Shown here: positions 1 through 9,124 of the stretch, one piece after another
Numbering within the stretch: position 1 is the stretch's first letter
Layout: each line of letters starts with the position of its first letter
Source of the DNA: Anaerolineales bacterium
Lineage (GTDB): Bacteria; Chloroflexota; Anaerolineae; Anaerolineales; Villigracilaceae
Assembly: GCA_016789305.1 (NCBI GenBank)
Contig: JAEURJ010000023.1
Span: 186,001 to 250,000 of the forward strand
Direction of reading: 5' to 3'
DNA: 64,000 nucleotides
Position numbers and translations under genes: made by a program
Notes under the pieces: model-generated
Database searches by the model: none
What the model saw: the letters and a program-made list of their open reading frames with translations, nothing else
What the model was told of the DNA's origin: nothing

Positions 1-894
1 GTAATAAATACCTGCCATGGTTTTGTTCGTCTTAAGAACAAGATCCCCAGGAACCTCATGTATTACGCCAGAGGAGACCAAACCAAAGGTCAACTCACTC
101 ATTTTTTGCTTTTCAAGAGCCGCAATTAATTCCTTTGTGTCCAATCTTACACCCGCAGCGTTCTCTACATATGCGAACCCGAAAGTCGGATCTGCAACAT
201 ACCATTTATTGTTATCAAATATTTCAAGAGTAGTATGTAATTCAGAAGCAAGGAAAATAAAGCCTCCATCCAAATCATCTCTACGACTCCATAATGAAAC
301 GATTCTTCGGGTAGAAGGAGCCAAGAAGTGGGTCATTACTTCAACTTTACCCTGACAAACAATATAACAAGAGGAGGATGCTATTCCATTTAAAAGCTCA
401 TTTGCATTATTTGAAGTACATACAGGTCGCTTCTTATCAACTTTATTATGACGCCAAAAATAATAATGCAATACTGCAAAACTTAAATCGGATTTAGTAG
501 GTTGAACCGCAATTGGAAAGTCTGCGGCGATTCTATTTTCAAATTCGCTTGTTATATCCGCAGGATTCATTCGTGTGAGGATGGCTATACTCTGTCTTGT
601 TTGGCCATATGACTCATAGAAAGCTGGGGAAAAGAACCGGAGATAAACATGTGCACTAGGGTTTTGAATTTCAAATATTTCAATCTTAAGAGCATTTGGA
701 TCAAGGATTATAGTTTCAGACTCTCCACCAACAAAATCAAGTCTCAGACTGGTGTTCGATTGATCATAATACACATTTAAAATTTCGCCATAAAACTGCT
801 CATCAACGACTTGTTGGACAGACAACGAGCCAATTCCTACGGCAATTGCGATCAGGATTAAACAAAGGGTGCTTCTTTTTAAAAGCTTCTTCAT
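1..894 (-). CDS. Transglutaminase-like secreted or anchored protein (3' end beyond left edge)
   Basis: An open frame starts at ATG 894 and runs off the left edge without a stop (298 codons seen). Residues 1-22 look like a signal peptide or N-terminal anchor: KK, then a hydrophobic run. The second half resembles the transglutaminase-like (papain-type) fold. C180 sits in a CQG context, H220 precedes a beta strand (LHTTLEIF), and D235 lies in WYVADPTFG, the usual Cys-His-Asp order and spacing. Family members act as proteases, transglutaminases or inactive binding modules. In Gram-negative-like polysaccharide clusters they are often envelope proteins of unknown substrate. It lies downstream of the last asnB-like gene, separated by 112 bases. 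The fold assignment is by motif only, so the function is uncertain. The reading frame itself is solid. Confidence 0.6.
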   Translation of the reverse strand, partial: MKKLLKRSTLCLILIAIAVGIGSLSVQQVVDEQFYGEILNVYYDQSNTSLRLDFVGGESETIILDPNALKIEIFEIQNPSAHVYLRFFSPAFYESYGQTRQSIAILTRMNPADITSEFENRIAADFPIAVQPTKSDLSFAVLHYYFWRHNKVDKKRPVCTSNNANELLNGIASSSCYIVCQGKVEVMTHFLAPSTRRIVSLWSRRDDLDGGFIFLASELHTTLEIFDNNKWYVADPTFGFAYVENAAGVRLDTKELIAALEKQKMSELTFGLVSSGVIHEVPGDLVLKTNKTMAGIYY

Positions 895-1006
895 ATTAAG
901 TATATAAAATTTTATTTAAATAATCTCATTATTAATACTTCTATTTTTCTAGACATTTTTTATTTGCGCGTATTGTATATTATCATTTTTTCAACATGAT
1001 GGAATC

Positions 1007-2851
1007 TCATGTGATTTTATGGATGCGGCACCAACTTTCAAGTGACAATAGAGACCAGATTAACACAACATGATTTGCCTTTCCCGAAAAGTGTTCATCC
1101 AATTTGCGCCTTATATATGAAGGTTTAATGATACCTTGTCTACTGATATTCTTTTCAGAAAGTTGATTTTCAATCCAAAGGCGCAATGATCCGCGATACC
1201 AGGATGCATCTGGTGGCGCAAACCCCATTTTGGGCTTCGCATATATCTTGTAGGGCACCCAGGGCTTTACAGCCTCACGAAAAATAATTTTTCCAGTTTC
1301 CCCATTACATAGCTGATTCCAAGGAAGGGAGAGGGCATTATCGATAATCTCGTTATCAAGCAATGGTACGCGCGTCTCCACTGAGTGAGCCATTGACAAC
1401 TTATCCTCCAACACGAGTAAACCATGTAGGTATGTCTGGCAATCTGCATACATTACTACATCCCAGGGATCCCTAGATGGGGCACTTGCCAACAAATCCC
1501 TGATGGCGTCTTTACCGGAAAAACCAGCAGCAGCACGATAAAATTCAGGTGTAAACGCCTCATCTATTTCATCAAAGTTTATGGGAAAATTCAAGTTGCG
1601 ACTATACGACATAAATGGGTCGCGGTCTTTCAATTTCACTCGACCCGTCAGCCATTTGAGGAACAAACCCATGCCAGCAACATTGGAGGAGCGAGGTGTA
1701 ACTGCATACCGCCCAACATAACCTCCGTGAAATTCATCACCTCCCAAACCTGACATAACCACTCGCGCATCATGTGCGACTCGGCGGGCAATAAGATAAT
1801 TTACATACCCCATGCCCATACGCGGATATTCCAGAGCACCAATCGTGGCATCAAGATTATCAATCAACGCATCATTGTCAAGCTCCAGCTCAATCCTTTT
1901 AATATCTAGTGCAGAGGCAACGCTACGGGAATAATCACGTTCGTCGACAAATCGATCATGACCAACATTATCCAAGTTAAAAACACATGAATAAGCCTGC
2001 ACCTGACGGTCAAGGCGGTGGGCTGCTACTGTGATCGCTGTGCTATCGATGCCACCAGAGAGATAGCTCATCACCGGAACATCAGCATCCATTTGCCTGC
2101 GCATGACATTTAATAACATATCTCTGTAGCTTTCCACGGCAACACCCATTGCACGATGATGAGTTGTACGAGAGAAATTCAAAGACCAGAAACGGTGTAC
2201 TTGCACACGATCTGGCTCATAGATTTCGATGGTTCCCGGTTGAACCATACGTACACCGGCAAAAGGTGTACGTCCATGCCAGTTATTGTTTAATGTTAAA
2301 TATTCCAGTACACCCTCAGGCTGCATACGTTCCTCCACCAACCCACTCGCGTGGAGTGCGCGCACTTCTGAAGCGAAGAGTATATCGCCTTCCTGAGTAT
2401 TGGAAACATATAGTGGCTTGATGCCAAGTCGATCACGCCCCAAAACCAAAGTACGGCTCTTCTGAACCCATATGGCAAAAGCAAACATCCCATTTAACTT
2501 ACTCACCAATGCCTCGCCCCATTCCTCCCATCCATGTACAAGCACTTCTGTATCGCAATGGTCGGTACGAAAATGATGGCCGCGGTTCTCAAGTTCGCGC
2601 CTCAATTCACGATGGTTATAAATCTCGCCATTGTAAACGACCCACACACTCCCGTCTTCGTTGCTCATTGGCTGGGCGCCCGTTTTGATATCAATAATTG
2701 CCAGTCGACGGAAACCAAATGCAACATCTGCCCGGGTTAAAAAACCAGCATCGTCCGGTCCCCGATGAGCAATGGAACCTGCCATCCTTTCGACTCGTTG
2801 TTGTGCGTCGAGCAGACGACTATAGTGTAATATCCCGGTTATTCCGCACAT
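1007..2851 (-). CDS. asnB: Asparagine synthase-like glutamine amidotransferase (copy 1)
   Basis: This is a 614-residue class II amidotransferase with an N-terminal glutaminase domain (about 1-210) and a C-terminal ATP-pyrophosphatase domain. I start it at ATG 2851 rather than seven codons upstream, because Cys2 (MCGITG) must become the N-terminal nucleophile. Visible motifs are HRGPD (29-33), YNGEIYN (73-79) and the P-loop SGGIDST (265-271). The C-terminal KMGFAPP is typical of AsnB. The family makes asparagine, but members inside O-antigen clusters (WbpS, WbmE type) are thought to amidate uronic acids. Three copies here beside a uronic-sugar pathway favour that role. It lies 67 bases downstream of the double glycosyltransferase gene. 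The family is certain; the acceptor is inferred. Confidence 0.88.
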   Translation of the reverse strand: MCGITGILHYSRLLDAQQRVERMAGSIAHRGPDDAGFLTRADVAFGFRRLAIIDIKTGAQPMSNEDGSVWVVYNGEIYNHRELRRELENRGHHFRTDHCDTEVLVHGWEEWGEALVSKLNGMFAFAIWVQKSRTLVLGRDRLGIKPLYVSNTQEGDILFASEVRALHASGLVEERMQPEGVLEYLTLNNNWHGRTPFAGVRMVQPGTIEIYEPDRVQVHRFWSLNFSRTTHHRAMGVAVESYRDMLLNVMRRQMDADVPVMSYLSGGIDSTAITVAAHRLDRQVQAYSCVFNLDNVGHDRFVDERDYSRSVASALDIKRIELELDNDALIDNLDATIGALEYPRMGMGYVNYLIARRVAHDARVVMSGLGGDEFHGGYVGRYAVTPRSSNVAGMGLFLKWLTGRVKLKDRDPFMSYSRNLNFPINFDEIDEAFTPEFYRAAAGFSGKDAIRDLLASAPSRDPWDVVMYADCQTYLHGLLVLEDKLSMAHSVETRVPLLDNEIIDNALSLPWNQLCNGETGKIIFREAVKPWVPYKIYAKPKMGFAPPDASWYRGSLRLWIENQLSEKNISRQGIIKPSYIRRKLDEHFSGKANHVVLIWSLLSLESWCRIHKIT

Positions 2852-2918
2852 GTTCCACACGTAGTTAGGCAATTAAAAAAAGGGGGATTGATAAGATATT
2901 TCATGATTTAATCCAAGT

Positions 2919-5354
2919 CTAATTCTGAGAAATTCTTTGCATGATTTTTTTATTTATTTTTTTAGAGAAGCCGGCGGTGTCCAAATACAATTGTCCAAGT
3001 CGTTTGGAGCAGGCATCTACTGAATGATGATGTTCTACATAATTACGGCTTTGCAGGCCCAAATTCTCAAGATAAGCAGGGGATGACAAAACCAGCCTAA
3101 GCAGGGTCTGTTTTATTCTCTCTGGATGTGTTTGAAGTATTGGACAACTGTTACCCCCTAGCAACATGATTGAATCGCGAATATAACAAAGGACAATTTT
3201 ACCTTTCGCCATACCTTCCAATGCTGTATATCCATAAAAACCGATCAGAAATTGATCGGCAATAATATCAATATCATCCATTAAGCGCATTAATTCATGG
3301 TTCGGCATTTTTGAGACTTTAACAAGTTCGAATGGAACACCTTCATCAGCAAGTTCCTGCACCGCTTTTTCAAGGAGCCAGCTGCCTTTAGCCCATGCAT
3401 GATTTGGAGCATGAAGAATTCTCAGCGGCCGGTGCCCATCCCACTTCACCCCGACATAAGTAATCTTCTGGATATCGATCGGCCAGTAATGCAAATCAAT
3501 GGCATCAGGTACATATTTCACCATGTCGCCCATTGCCAACAGCGCAGTAGCATACTGCCGATAGAAAGCCTGTTTACGGTCTGCCTCTTCAGAATCGCAA
3601 ATACAATTCACCATTACTCTATCACAATGCAAACAACAATGATACCCTCCAAGATTAAATGTTTCAGAGCGTGTTCTCACATCAGCGCCATAAGCATACA
3701 AATACACTCTCTTGCCCGCCACACGAAGTTTTATTAACTCATCCTTATTAATGCCAAAACGTCCCTCGCGTGGAAGAATACCTTGATCGTAAAAGAAATG
3801 AAACACATCAAATCGAAACAAACAATATAGAAACGCAGCTCTATAGAAAAATGGCAGCAGGAAAGGCAAATACCGAGCAGTTCTTTCAACCCATTGCTGG
3901 AGGGAAATATCAAAGTTTTTGGTAATATGATAAGTAGTATATACAAAGGTTTTCGAATTAAATCCCAATAATTTATCCGCAGTTGAGAGCAGGGGAATTG
4001 TTAGAATAGGGGTGACGCCCCATAAACTTGAAGGTGTACCAAGTAAAAACAATCGCACGAAACTGACAATTCGAATAAAAGGTAAACATATCCAAAACAG
4101 CACTTGGACCGTCAGTTTTGAGAGTTGTTCAAGAAAACCATAAACTCGGTCTTTTGCGCCTGTCAACCATAATCTTCCTATATTGGCGAAAGCTCTTATA
4201 GCTATTTTTACCAAACGCTCCGCTCTTTCAAATATGCCGCTTGGGCGGATAGGTTTAGATATAATTGCTTGTTTGTAAGCCGTAACGGTTGTTTTCGCCA
4301 CTTTAACCGGATCATGCCACTGCTCAACAAATAATCGAGATGCAGCTCCGATCCTGCTCAATTGATGCCGATCATGTATTAGTCTACGCAATTCATCTGC
4401 AAGAGAGTCTACAGTTACAGAAATCACCGGCAGATCTTTTGCCATATCGGCAGGGATAAACTTCAAATCATCAGCACGAATGTAAGCCATCACAGGCTTG
4501 CCTAATGCCATCAGTTCAACCGCAAGCCCTCCATACCATCCAACAAGGACTTGATCAACAAGGATATCGCAAGATTCGTATAAACGACGAACCTGATTAT
4601 GTGGAATATTCTCAACAAGATCAAGTTGGATGTCTTCCCCTTCTGCACGAAGTTTTTCTACAGCAGCGATGATGTAATCAGTACCCTTTAGTTCCCGCCA
4701 AGTGGGCGCATGCAATACCCGAAGAGGACCCGGATGGCTCCAATCGTGATGTGGAGGTCTCCATGCATCAATATCGCAATTAGAGTAAGGAAGGAAACGG
4801 GCCTCTTCAATATTGTGCATCAGATCAGGGTTTAGAGCAAAGACGCCATCAAAGTAACGGCCTACCTGCGCTAAAATTTCCTGTTTGAAAAAATTATAAC
4901 CAGCATCTCCGCACAAGTCCTTGCTACGGCAATTTGCACAAGCATTAATATTAAACTCGGAAAGTGCATAGGTGCTTATACGACTGTCACATCCTTGAAA
5001 AGTTACAAATGTAGCAATGCCAAGCTCTTTCAGTAACGGCAAATCTGCCAAAACACGTTTTCTTGTAAAATCAGTAAGGAAGCTTCCTCCAAAATTAAAA
5101 TGAACAACATCTGCAGTGAGCAAAACCTTTGCCATCATAGCCCACCATCGTAGTGAGAGTAATGGGTCAGAACCTGGCTTCATCTGTAAATCTATATCAC
5201 ACGGATAACCAAACCATTGTTTGAAATATACAATCGTTTCAGATAAAACTTTATGGGTGCGTTCTCCTCTTGATAAGTAGTACGCGTTCCCTCCAACATC
5301 ATAGGGACCATGAAAAACACGAGGCTCTAGTCTTTTGAATTCATTACTCTTCAT
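2919..5354 (-). CDS. Double-module glycosyltransferase (two tandem GT4-like units)
   Basis: This 811-residue protein is built from two related halves. Both end in a GT-B C-terminal domain with the same signature: LHAP (214-217 and 647-650), then a KG(T/S) motif, AV..L..EG, DI..DQ.L.G.YG and a final E.MA.GK box. Each half also has a cysteine cluster in the N-terminal part (C139/C142/C148 and C573/C574/C577/C584/C586). A hydrophobic or amphipathic stretch at about 415-455 links the halves and may touch the membrane. It overlaps the upstream gene by 4 bases (ATGA) and has a strong GGGGAGG ribosome site, so the two are translated together. It probably adds two sugars, or one half may be structural. 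The substrate is unknown. Confidence 0.78.
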   Translation of the reverse strand: MKSNEFKRLEPRVFHGPYDVGGNAYYLSRGERTHKVLSETIVYFKQWFGYPCDIDLQMKPGSDPLLSLRWWAMMAKVLLTADVVHFNFGGSFLTDFTRKRVLADLPLLKELGIATFVTFQGCDSRISTYALSEFNINACANCRSKDLCGDAGYNFFKQEILAQVGRYFDGVFALNPDLMHNIEEARFLPYSNCDIDAWRPPHHDWSHPGPLRVLHAPTWRELKGTDYIIAAVEKLRAEGEDIQLDLVENIPHNQVRRLYESCDILVDQVLVGWYGGLAVELMALGKPVMAYIRADDLKFIPADMAKDLPVISVTVDSLADELRRLIHDRHQLSRIGAASRLFVEQWHDPVKVAKTTVTAYKQAIISKPIRPSGIFERAERLVKIAIRAFANIGRLWLTGAKDRVYGFLEQLSKLTVQVLFWICLPFIRIVSFVRLFLLGTPSSLWGVTPILTIPLLSTADKLLGFNSKTFVYTTYHITKNFDISLQQWVERTARYLPFLLPFFYRAAFLYCLFRFDVFHFFYDQGILPREGRFGINKDELIKLRVAGKRVYLYAYGADVRTRSETFNLGGYHCCLHCDRVMVNCICDSEEADRKQAFYRQYATALLAMGDMVKYVPDAIDLHYWPIDIQKITYVGVKWDGHRPLRILHAPNHAWAKGSWLLEKAVQELADEGVPFELVKVSKMPNHELMRLMDDIDIIADQFLIGFYGYTALEGMAKGKIVLCYIRDSIMLLGGNSCPILQTHPERIKQTLLRLVLSSPAYLENLGLQSRNYVEHHHSVDACSKRLGQLYLDTAGFSKKINKKIMQRISQN

Positions 5355-6892
5355 AACCTCCCCCCAAGGTATTGATTAGACGTTGCGACATTTGCAGGAG
5401 AAAAATCAGGGTTTAGATTACTCAATGTGTTAGCATTGCGACTACCCTTCAACCCAAGATCTTCCTGATATATAGAAAGAAGATGCTCAGAGACTATCTC
5501 ACTGCCGTGAAATTCGTGAACATACTCGTAACACTTCCTTCCAACCTCTTCACGTTTTTCTGCTGAAACAACAAAATCGCGTAGTACAGAGACCAGATTC
5601 ATGGGATTCACATCCACCACCGGGCAATTCGGCGTAAGGTGAGTATGTGATGCGGGATTACAACTCAATACTGGCAATCCATATGCCATGGCTTCTATGG
5701 CCGTATTACCATATGATCCGAGATGCAATTGTTCGATGAAGATATCCCCGCTTCCATATAACTTTATAGCTTCGGCGCGCGACATATTCTCAATAAATTT
5801 AAGGCTTATATTGAAACCCTCATCTTGCAGTTTGTCAACTGCAGCTATAACAAGATCCGTACCCTTTTCATAGCGTTTGATCGGCCCGCCCGAAGGAGCA
5901 TGAAGGATTACAATTGTCTTATCCGTGCGATATTTATCAGGCAAGGGAGGCGGGATTTTGGCTAGATCCGGATCAAGGGACAGGGGCATATATTCAAAAT
6001 CTGGGGAGCAATGACATAAATTCGGTGTTGAGACAAAAACTCTATCAGCAAATTTAATAGCCCGATGAAAACGTGCAAAGTACTGCTCACGCCAACCCAT
6101 TAGCTTACAATGAGCACAGGCATCGGCAGCACTTTGCCCGCGGCTGCCAAATTCAGGTGCGATTTTGGCCAGAATAAAACATCCTCGGAAGTGAAAGTAA
6201 ACCTTACGACCCGATTTCCTAATAAATTCAACGTCAATATTATCCGGAAGAAAACTTAAAAACCAATTGAAGTGAAAAACATCGTACTTTGGCCAATTCT
6301 CAATAAAATATTGATACAGATGCAACAGATTATAATCATCTGTTATGAGCATAGGGCGGGGTGAAATGGAATTTTCCCATATATTTTCAATGTCCAAGTC
6401 AAATTTAATATGTTCAAAGTAAAAATCCGGATGGACAATATCACTTCTTACCATATCCGGAGCCTGATATCCTGGATTGTAATCGATTGTTTCTATGCGA
6501 CTTTTTACACCAAAGGTATTCAGACCTTGTTTCAGCAATGCAGGCTGAACGGTTGAATACAAGCCATGAAAGACATTTAAAGGCACTAGAGATGTCTTGC
6601 GCTTCATGGAAGATAGTTGAGTATGCATAGCCTTACGCATCTCCAAAGCATATCGACCACTCGCAAATAGAATAATATTACGTCCATAAATCCTGAGTGT
6701 GGTCGGAAAAATCAATGAAATAGGTGACAATAGAAACAAAAATACCTTACGCAGGACTTTAGTAAAAAAAGGAATTACCATGCCTGAAGTTTTACGAAGG
6801 TAAAACCAAAACCTACCAGGGTCGGCTAGAATTTCATTTATAATGACATGGACGCGGTTCACGAATCTACTCAAAACACACCTGCACACCAT
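5351..6892 (-). CDS. GT4-like glycosyltransferase, paralogue of the downstream double-module protein
   Basis: This glycosyltransferase shares its layout with both halves of the next gene: a DVFHFNW strand, an RGC turn, a CxxC pair (ACAHC), then ILHAP, KGTD.VIAAVDKL and the DIFIEQLHLGSYG...E.MAYG donor-binding region. About 515 residues follow ATG 6892. The open frame extends to a GTG at 6958, but that overlaps the methyltransferase gene and lacks a ribosome site. A TTG at 6910, 10 bases after GGTGG, is another candidate. The N-terminus is basic and hydrophobic (LFLLSPISLIF) and may associate with the membrane. It is the first of three related modules in a row and is co-translated with the second gene. 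Donor and acceptor are unknown. Confidence 0.75.
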   Translation of the reverse strand: MVCRCVLSRFVNRVHVIINEILADPGRFWFYLRKTSGMVIPFFTKVLRKVFLFLLSPISLIFPTTLRIYGRNIILFASGRYALEMRKAMHTQLSSMKRKTSLVPLNVFHGLYSTVQPALLKQGLNTFGVKSRIETIDYNPGYQAPDMVRSDIVHPDFYFEHIKFDLDIENIWENSISPRPMLITDDYNLLHLYQYFIENWPKYDVFHFNWFLSFLPDNIDVEFIRKSGRKVYFHFRGCFILAKIAPEFGSRGQSAADACAHCKLMGWREQYFARFHRAIKFADRVFVSTPNLCHCSPDFEYMPLSLDPDLAKIPPPLPDKYRTDKTIVILHAPSGGPIKRYEKGTDLVIAAVDKLQDEGFNISLKFIENMSRAEAIKLYGSGDIFIEQLHLGSYGNTAIEAMAYGLPVLSCNPASHTHLTPNCPVVDVNPMNLVSVLRDFVVSAEKREEVGRKCYEYVHEFHGSEIVSEHLLSIYQEDLGLKGSRNANTLSNLNPDFSPANVATSNQYLGGRL

Positions 6893-6915
6893 CTGAAAAT
6901 TGCGTAACAAACATT

Positions 6916-7863
6916 TCAAACCACCTTCTTCGAACGCAATGCAAAAAAAGTACTCCACTTATCAACTGGATATTCTTCAAAAACCGTAAAGTATGGTGAT
7001 ATTGCATCCAGGAACCAATCACGATCAAAATGGAATAGGTGATAATCATCCACCTTATCAATGGTACTCTGATAGGGATTATAAGGCATTGAGCCGGGGA
7101 CAAACCCAACCCAGACTATAAATACACCGTCTTTAGAAAGAACACGATATATTTCCTCAAAAACCTTATCCAGCAGGAGAACATGATCAAGAGAAGTGGC
7201 AGCAACAACAACCTTGAACTGGTCATCCTCCCAGGCAAGATATTCAGCAAAACCCTTAATGAAGTGAAATGGATGATCTTCAGGCTCGGAAAGGGGATCA
7301 ACACCATAAACGGCCTCTACTGGATAATCTTCCAGATATGTTGGTCTTGATTGCGGCCCACAACCAATGTCAAGCACCCTTCCTCTGAGGTAAGGCACAA
7401 GAAAGAACCGAAATAATGTTGCCATCGGGTGGCCAGATACGCTACAACTGTTGACCGGCAACCCATCATAAGCCTTTTCGTTTACCTCTAGTAGCGGCCT
7501 CCAAACCGCGTAAGCATCGGGAGCAATTTGTTGCAAGAGATCAAATTGTTTTGAGATTGGAATTATATTTTTTAGTTTTGCTGGCGCTGCAAGATTCACA
7601 GGTGTGTTGATAGAAGAATGATAACGTAATGTTAAGAGAGATTCGCGAAGAAATCGTTGTTGTTGGACCGAATCCAGTTGGATCAAATTCAAATTACTAT
7701 GCAATTCGCTAATCTCGCTTCTAAACTGTGCAGCCTGTTGCTGCATCTCAGCAAATTCGCCACGTAAACGCATGATTTGCTGTTGTACATCAACAACTTC
7801 ACTACTCCACTTCCAAAATCTCATGCTCATGAGGAAACTTCTCGTTTTGCTAAAAATATTCAT
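6916..7863 (-). CDS. SAM-dependent methyltransferase with N-terminal coiled coil
   Basis: This is a 315-residue class I methyltransferase. Residues about 20-80 are rich in Gln, Glu and Leu with heptad spacing and should form a coiled coil. The Rossmann core starts at VLDIGCG (163-169), with an acidic residue after the second strand (GVDP) and the LDH..L post-I region, followed by RVLSKDGVF. Proteins of this build in polysaccharide clusters methylate sugars, and coiled-coil methyltransferases (WbdD-like) can cap and measure chain length, although no kinase domain is present here. It lies 41 bases downstream of the deacetylase-like gene. The methyltransferase fold is clear. A role in chain capping for the Wzm/Wzt exporter is inference. 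Confidence 0.8.
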   Translation of the reverse strand: MNIFSKTRSFLMSMRFWKWSSEVVDVQQQIMRLRGEFAEMQQQAAQFRSEISELHSNLNLIQLDSVQQQRFLRESLLTLRYHSSINTPVNLAAPAKLKNIIPISKQFDLLQQIAPDAYAVWRPLLEVNEKAYDGLPVNSCSVSGHPMATLFRFFLVPYLRGRVLDIGCGPQSRPTYLEDYPVEAVYGVDPLSEPEDHPFHFIKGFAEYLAWEDDQFKVVVAATSLDHVLLLDKVFEEIYRVLSKDGVFIVWVGFVPGSMPYNPYQSTIDKVDDYHLFHFDRDWFLDAISPYFTVFEEYPVDKWSTFFALRSKKVV

Positions 7864-7904
7864 TCTGAGTCTATCTTAATTTTCACAATTTATGAAATTA
7901 TAAT

Positions 7905-8963
7905 TTACACAGCCGATGTAGGCCGGGTTGTATCACGTGAAAAATATATAGGATGCAATAAAAACTCAATCCTTATACCATTTGGCAGGCTTTCCAGAAC
8001 ACGAAACATTTTCTTTGTATCAACCTTCCAATACCATGATGGTTGAAAAAAGCCATGTACTTTAGTTGCAATTGTCCATCGATTACCACCATGATGCCAT
8101 ACAATAGTTTCAAAGCCTCTTTCATAGCACGGGTTATCCAAGAGGTATGTACGCATCCACTTCTCCGATTCCACACTATTCGAATTAGTCGAGTTACACC
8201 ATTTTGTAATTTTAGAATTGGACGACCTAGCCGTACTTTTTCGGGGGATAGGGTAATTAGCTTCATATGTTAAGCCAAGTTTAGTTTCTGTAAGAACTCC
8301 TAAAGGATAGGATTTACCTTTTATTTCCCCTACTGATCTGTCAAAAAGTCTATATCCGCCAAAAATCTCAAAATTTTCAGCATTATAAACTGGAAAGCTG
8401 TTATGGGCTACAGTTCCATTTATATGAACCCCTTGTGAACGAAGCCAATTGATTTCCTCAATTATTGCCGTGGCACCATCAACATCATGATCCAAATAAA
8501 GACTTAACGCATCGGTATGTAAGCCAATCTCACATCCACAAACAATAAGCGCTTTAACCAAATCTTTCAGTAACGGATTCCGATAAAACACCTGCCCCTG
8601 CATGACTCCATAATAATATGCGGTGTGAAGAAGGAAAAAACTTGATGGTATACCAAAGCGGGCATTATAACGAGCTAATCGCACGGCGGCTACTGGCTCT
8701 ACATCAATATCAAACCGAAGAGCAATAGTTTTATTGAAACCCCTTCCAGATGACATCAGATCCTTTACTGGAACTAATTGAATATCGGTTATGGAACGCA
8801 GATCATCAATAAATCTTTGATAATCATCAAATCCATCTAGGCAAAGACTAGTGTCAAGAAATTGTTTAATCTGTGCATAAGTTTCCCAAAAACTATCTTC
8901 GGAAAATCCTATTTCATTAACTACATAAGGAGAAAAGGAACTCTGCGGTAGCTCAGGTGACAT
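7905..8963 (-). CDS. Polysaccharide deacetylase-like protein (NodB fold)
   Basis: The 352-residue product matches the NodB/CE4-like deacetylase fold in its core. ALRFDIDVEP (81-90) carries the paired acidic residues (D85, D87), GIPSSFFLL (104-112) is the next strand, and GCEIGLHTDAL (143-153) gives the metal-binding His149. It lacks the more usual H-x3-H spacing in an obvious form, so it may belong to a divergent branch. There is no signal peptide, so it would act in the cytoplasm on a lipid-linked glycan or a small substrate. GAGG lies 4 bases before the ATG, supporting the start. The 161-base gap upstream is AT-rich and shows no clear motif. The family is likely; the substrate is unknown. 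Confidence 0.65.
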   Translation of the reverse strand: MSPELPQSSFSPYVVNEIGFSEDSFWETYAQIKQFLDTSLCLDGFDDYQRFIDDLRSITDIQLVPVKDLMSSGRGFNKTIALRFDIDVEPVAAVRLARYNARFGIPSSFFLLHTAYYYGVMQGQVFYRNPLLKDLVKALIVCGCEIGLHTDALSLYLDHDVDGATAIIEEINWLRSQGVHINGTVAHNSFPVYNAENFEIFGGYRLFDRSVGEIKGKSYPLGVLTETKLGLTYEANYPIPRKSTARSSNSKITKWCNSTNSNSVESEKWMRTYLLDNPCYERGFETIVWHHGGNRWTIATKVHGFFQPSWYWKVDTKKMFRVLESLPNGIRIEFLLHPIYFSRDTTRPTSAV

Positions 8964-9124
8964 TAAACCTCATTCTACTCTTTAGTAAAATAATCTAACT
9001 CGAACAATCATCATCGTTTTAAACGAAATATTTAGTATTCTATCCATAATTAAAGTTAAGCATACCAGTAAAAGACACCATTCAACCTCTATCAAATACA
9101 CCAAAATTCTACACAAAACTTTGC

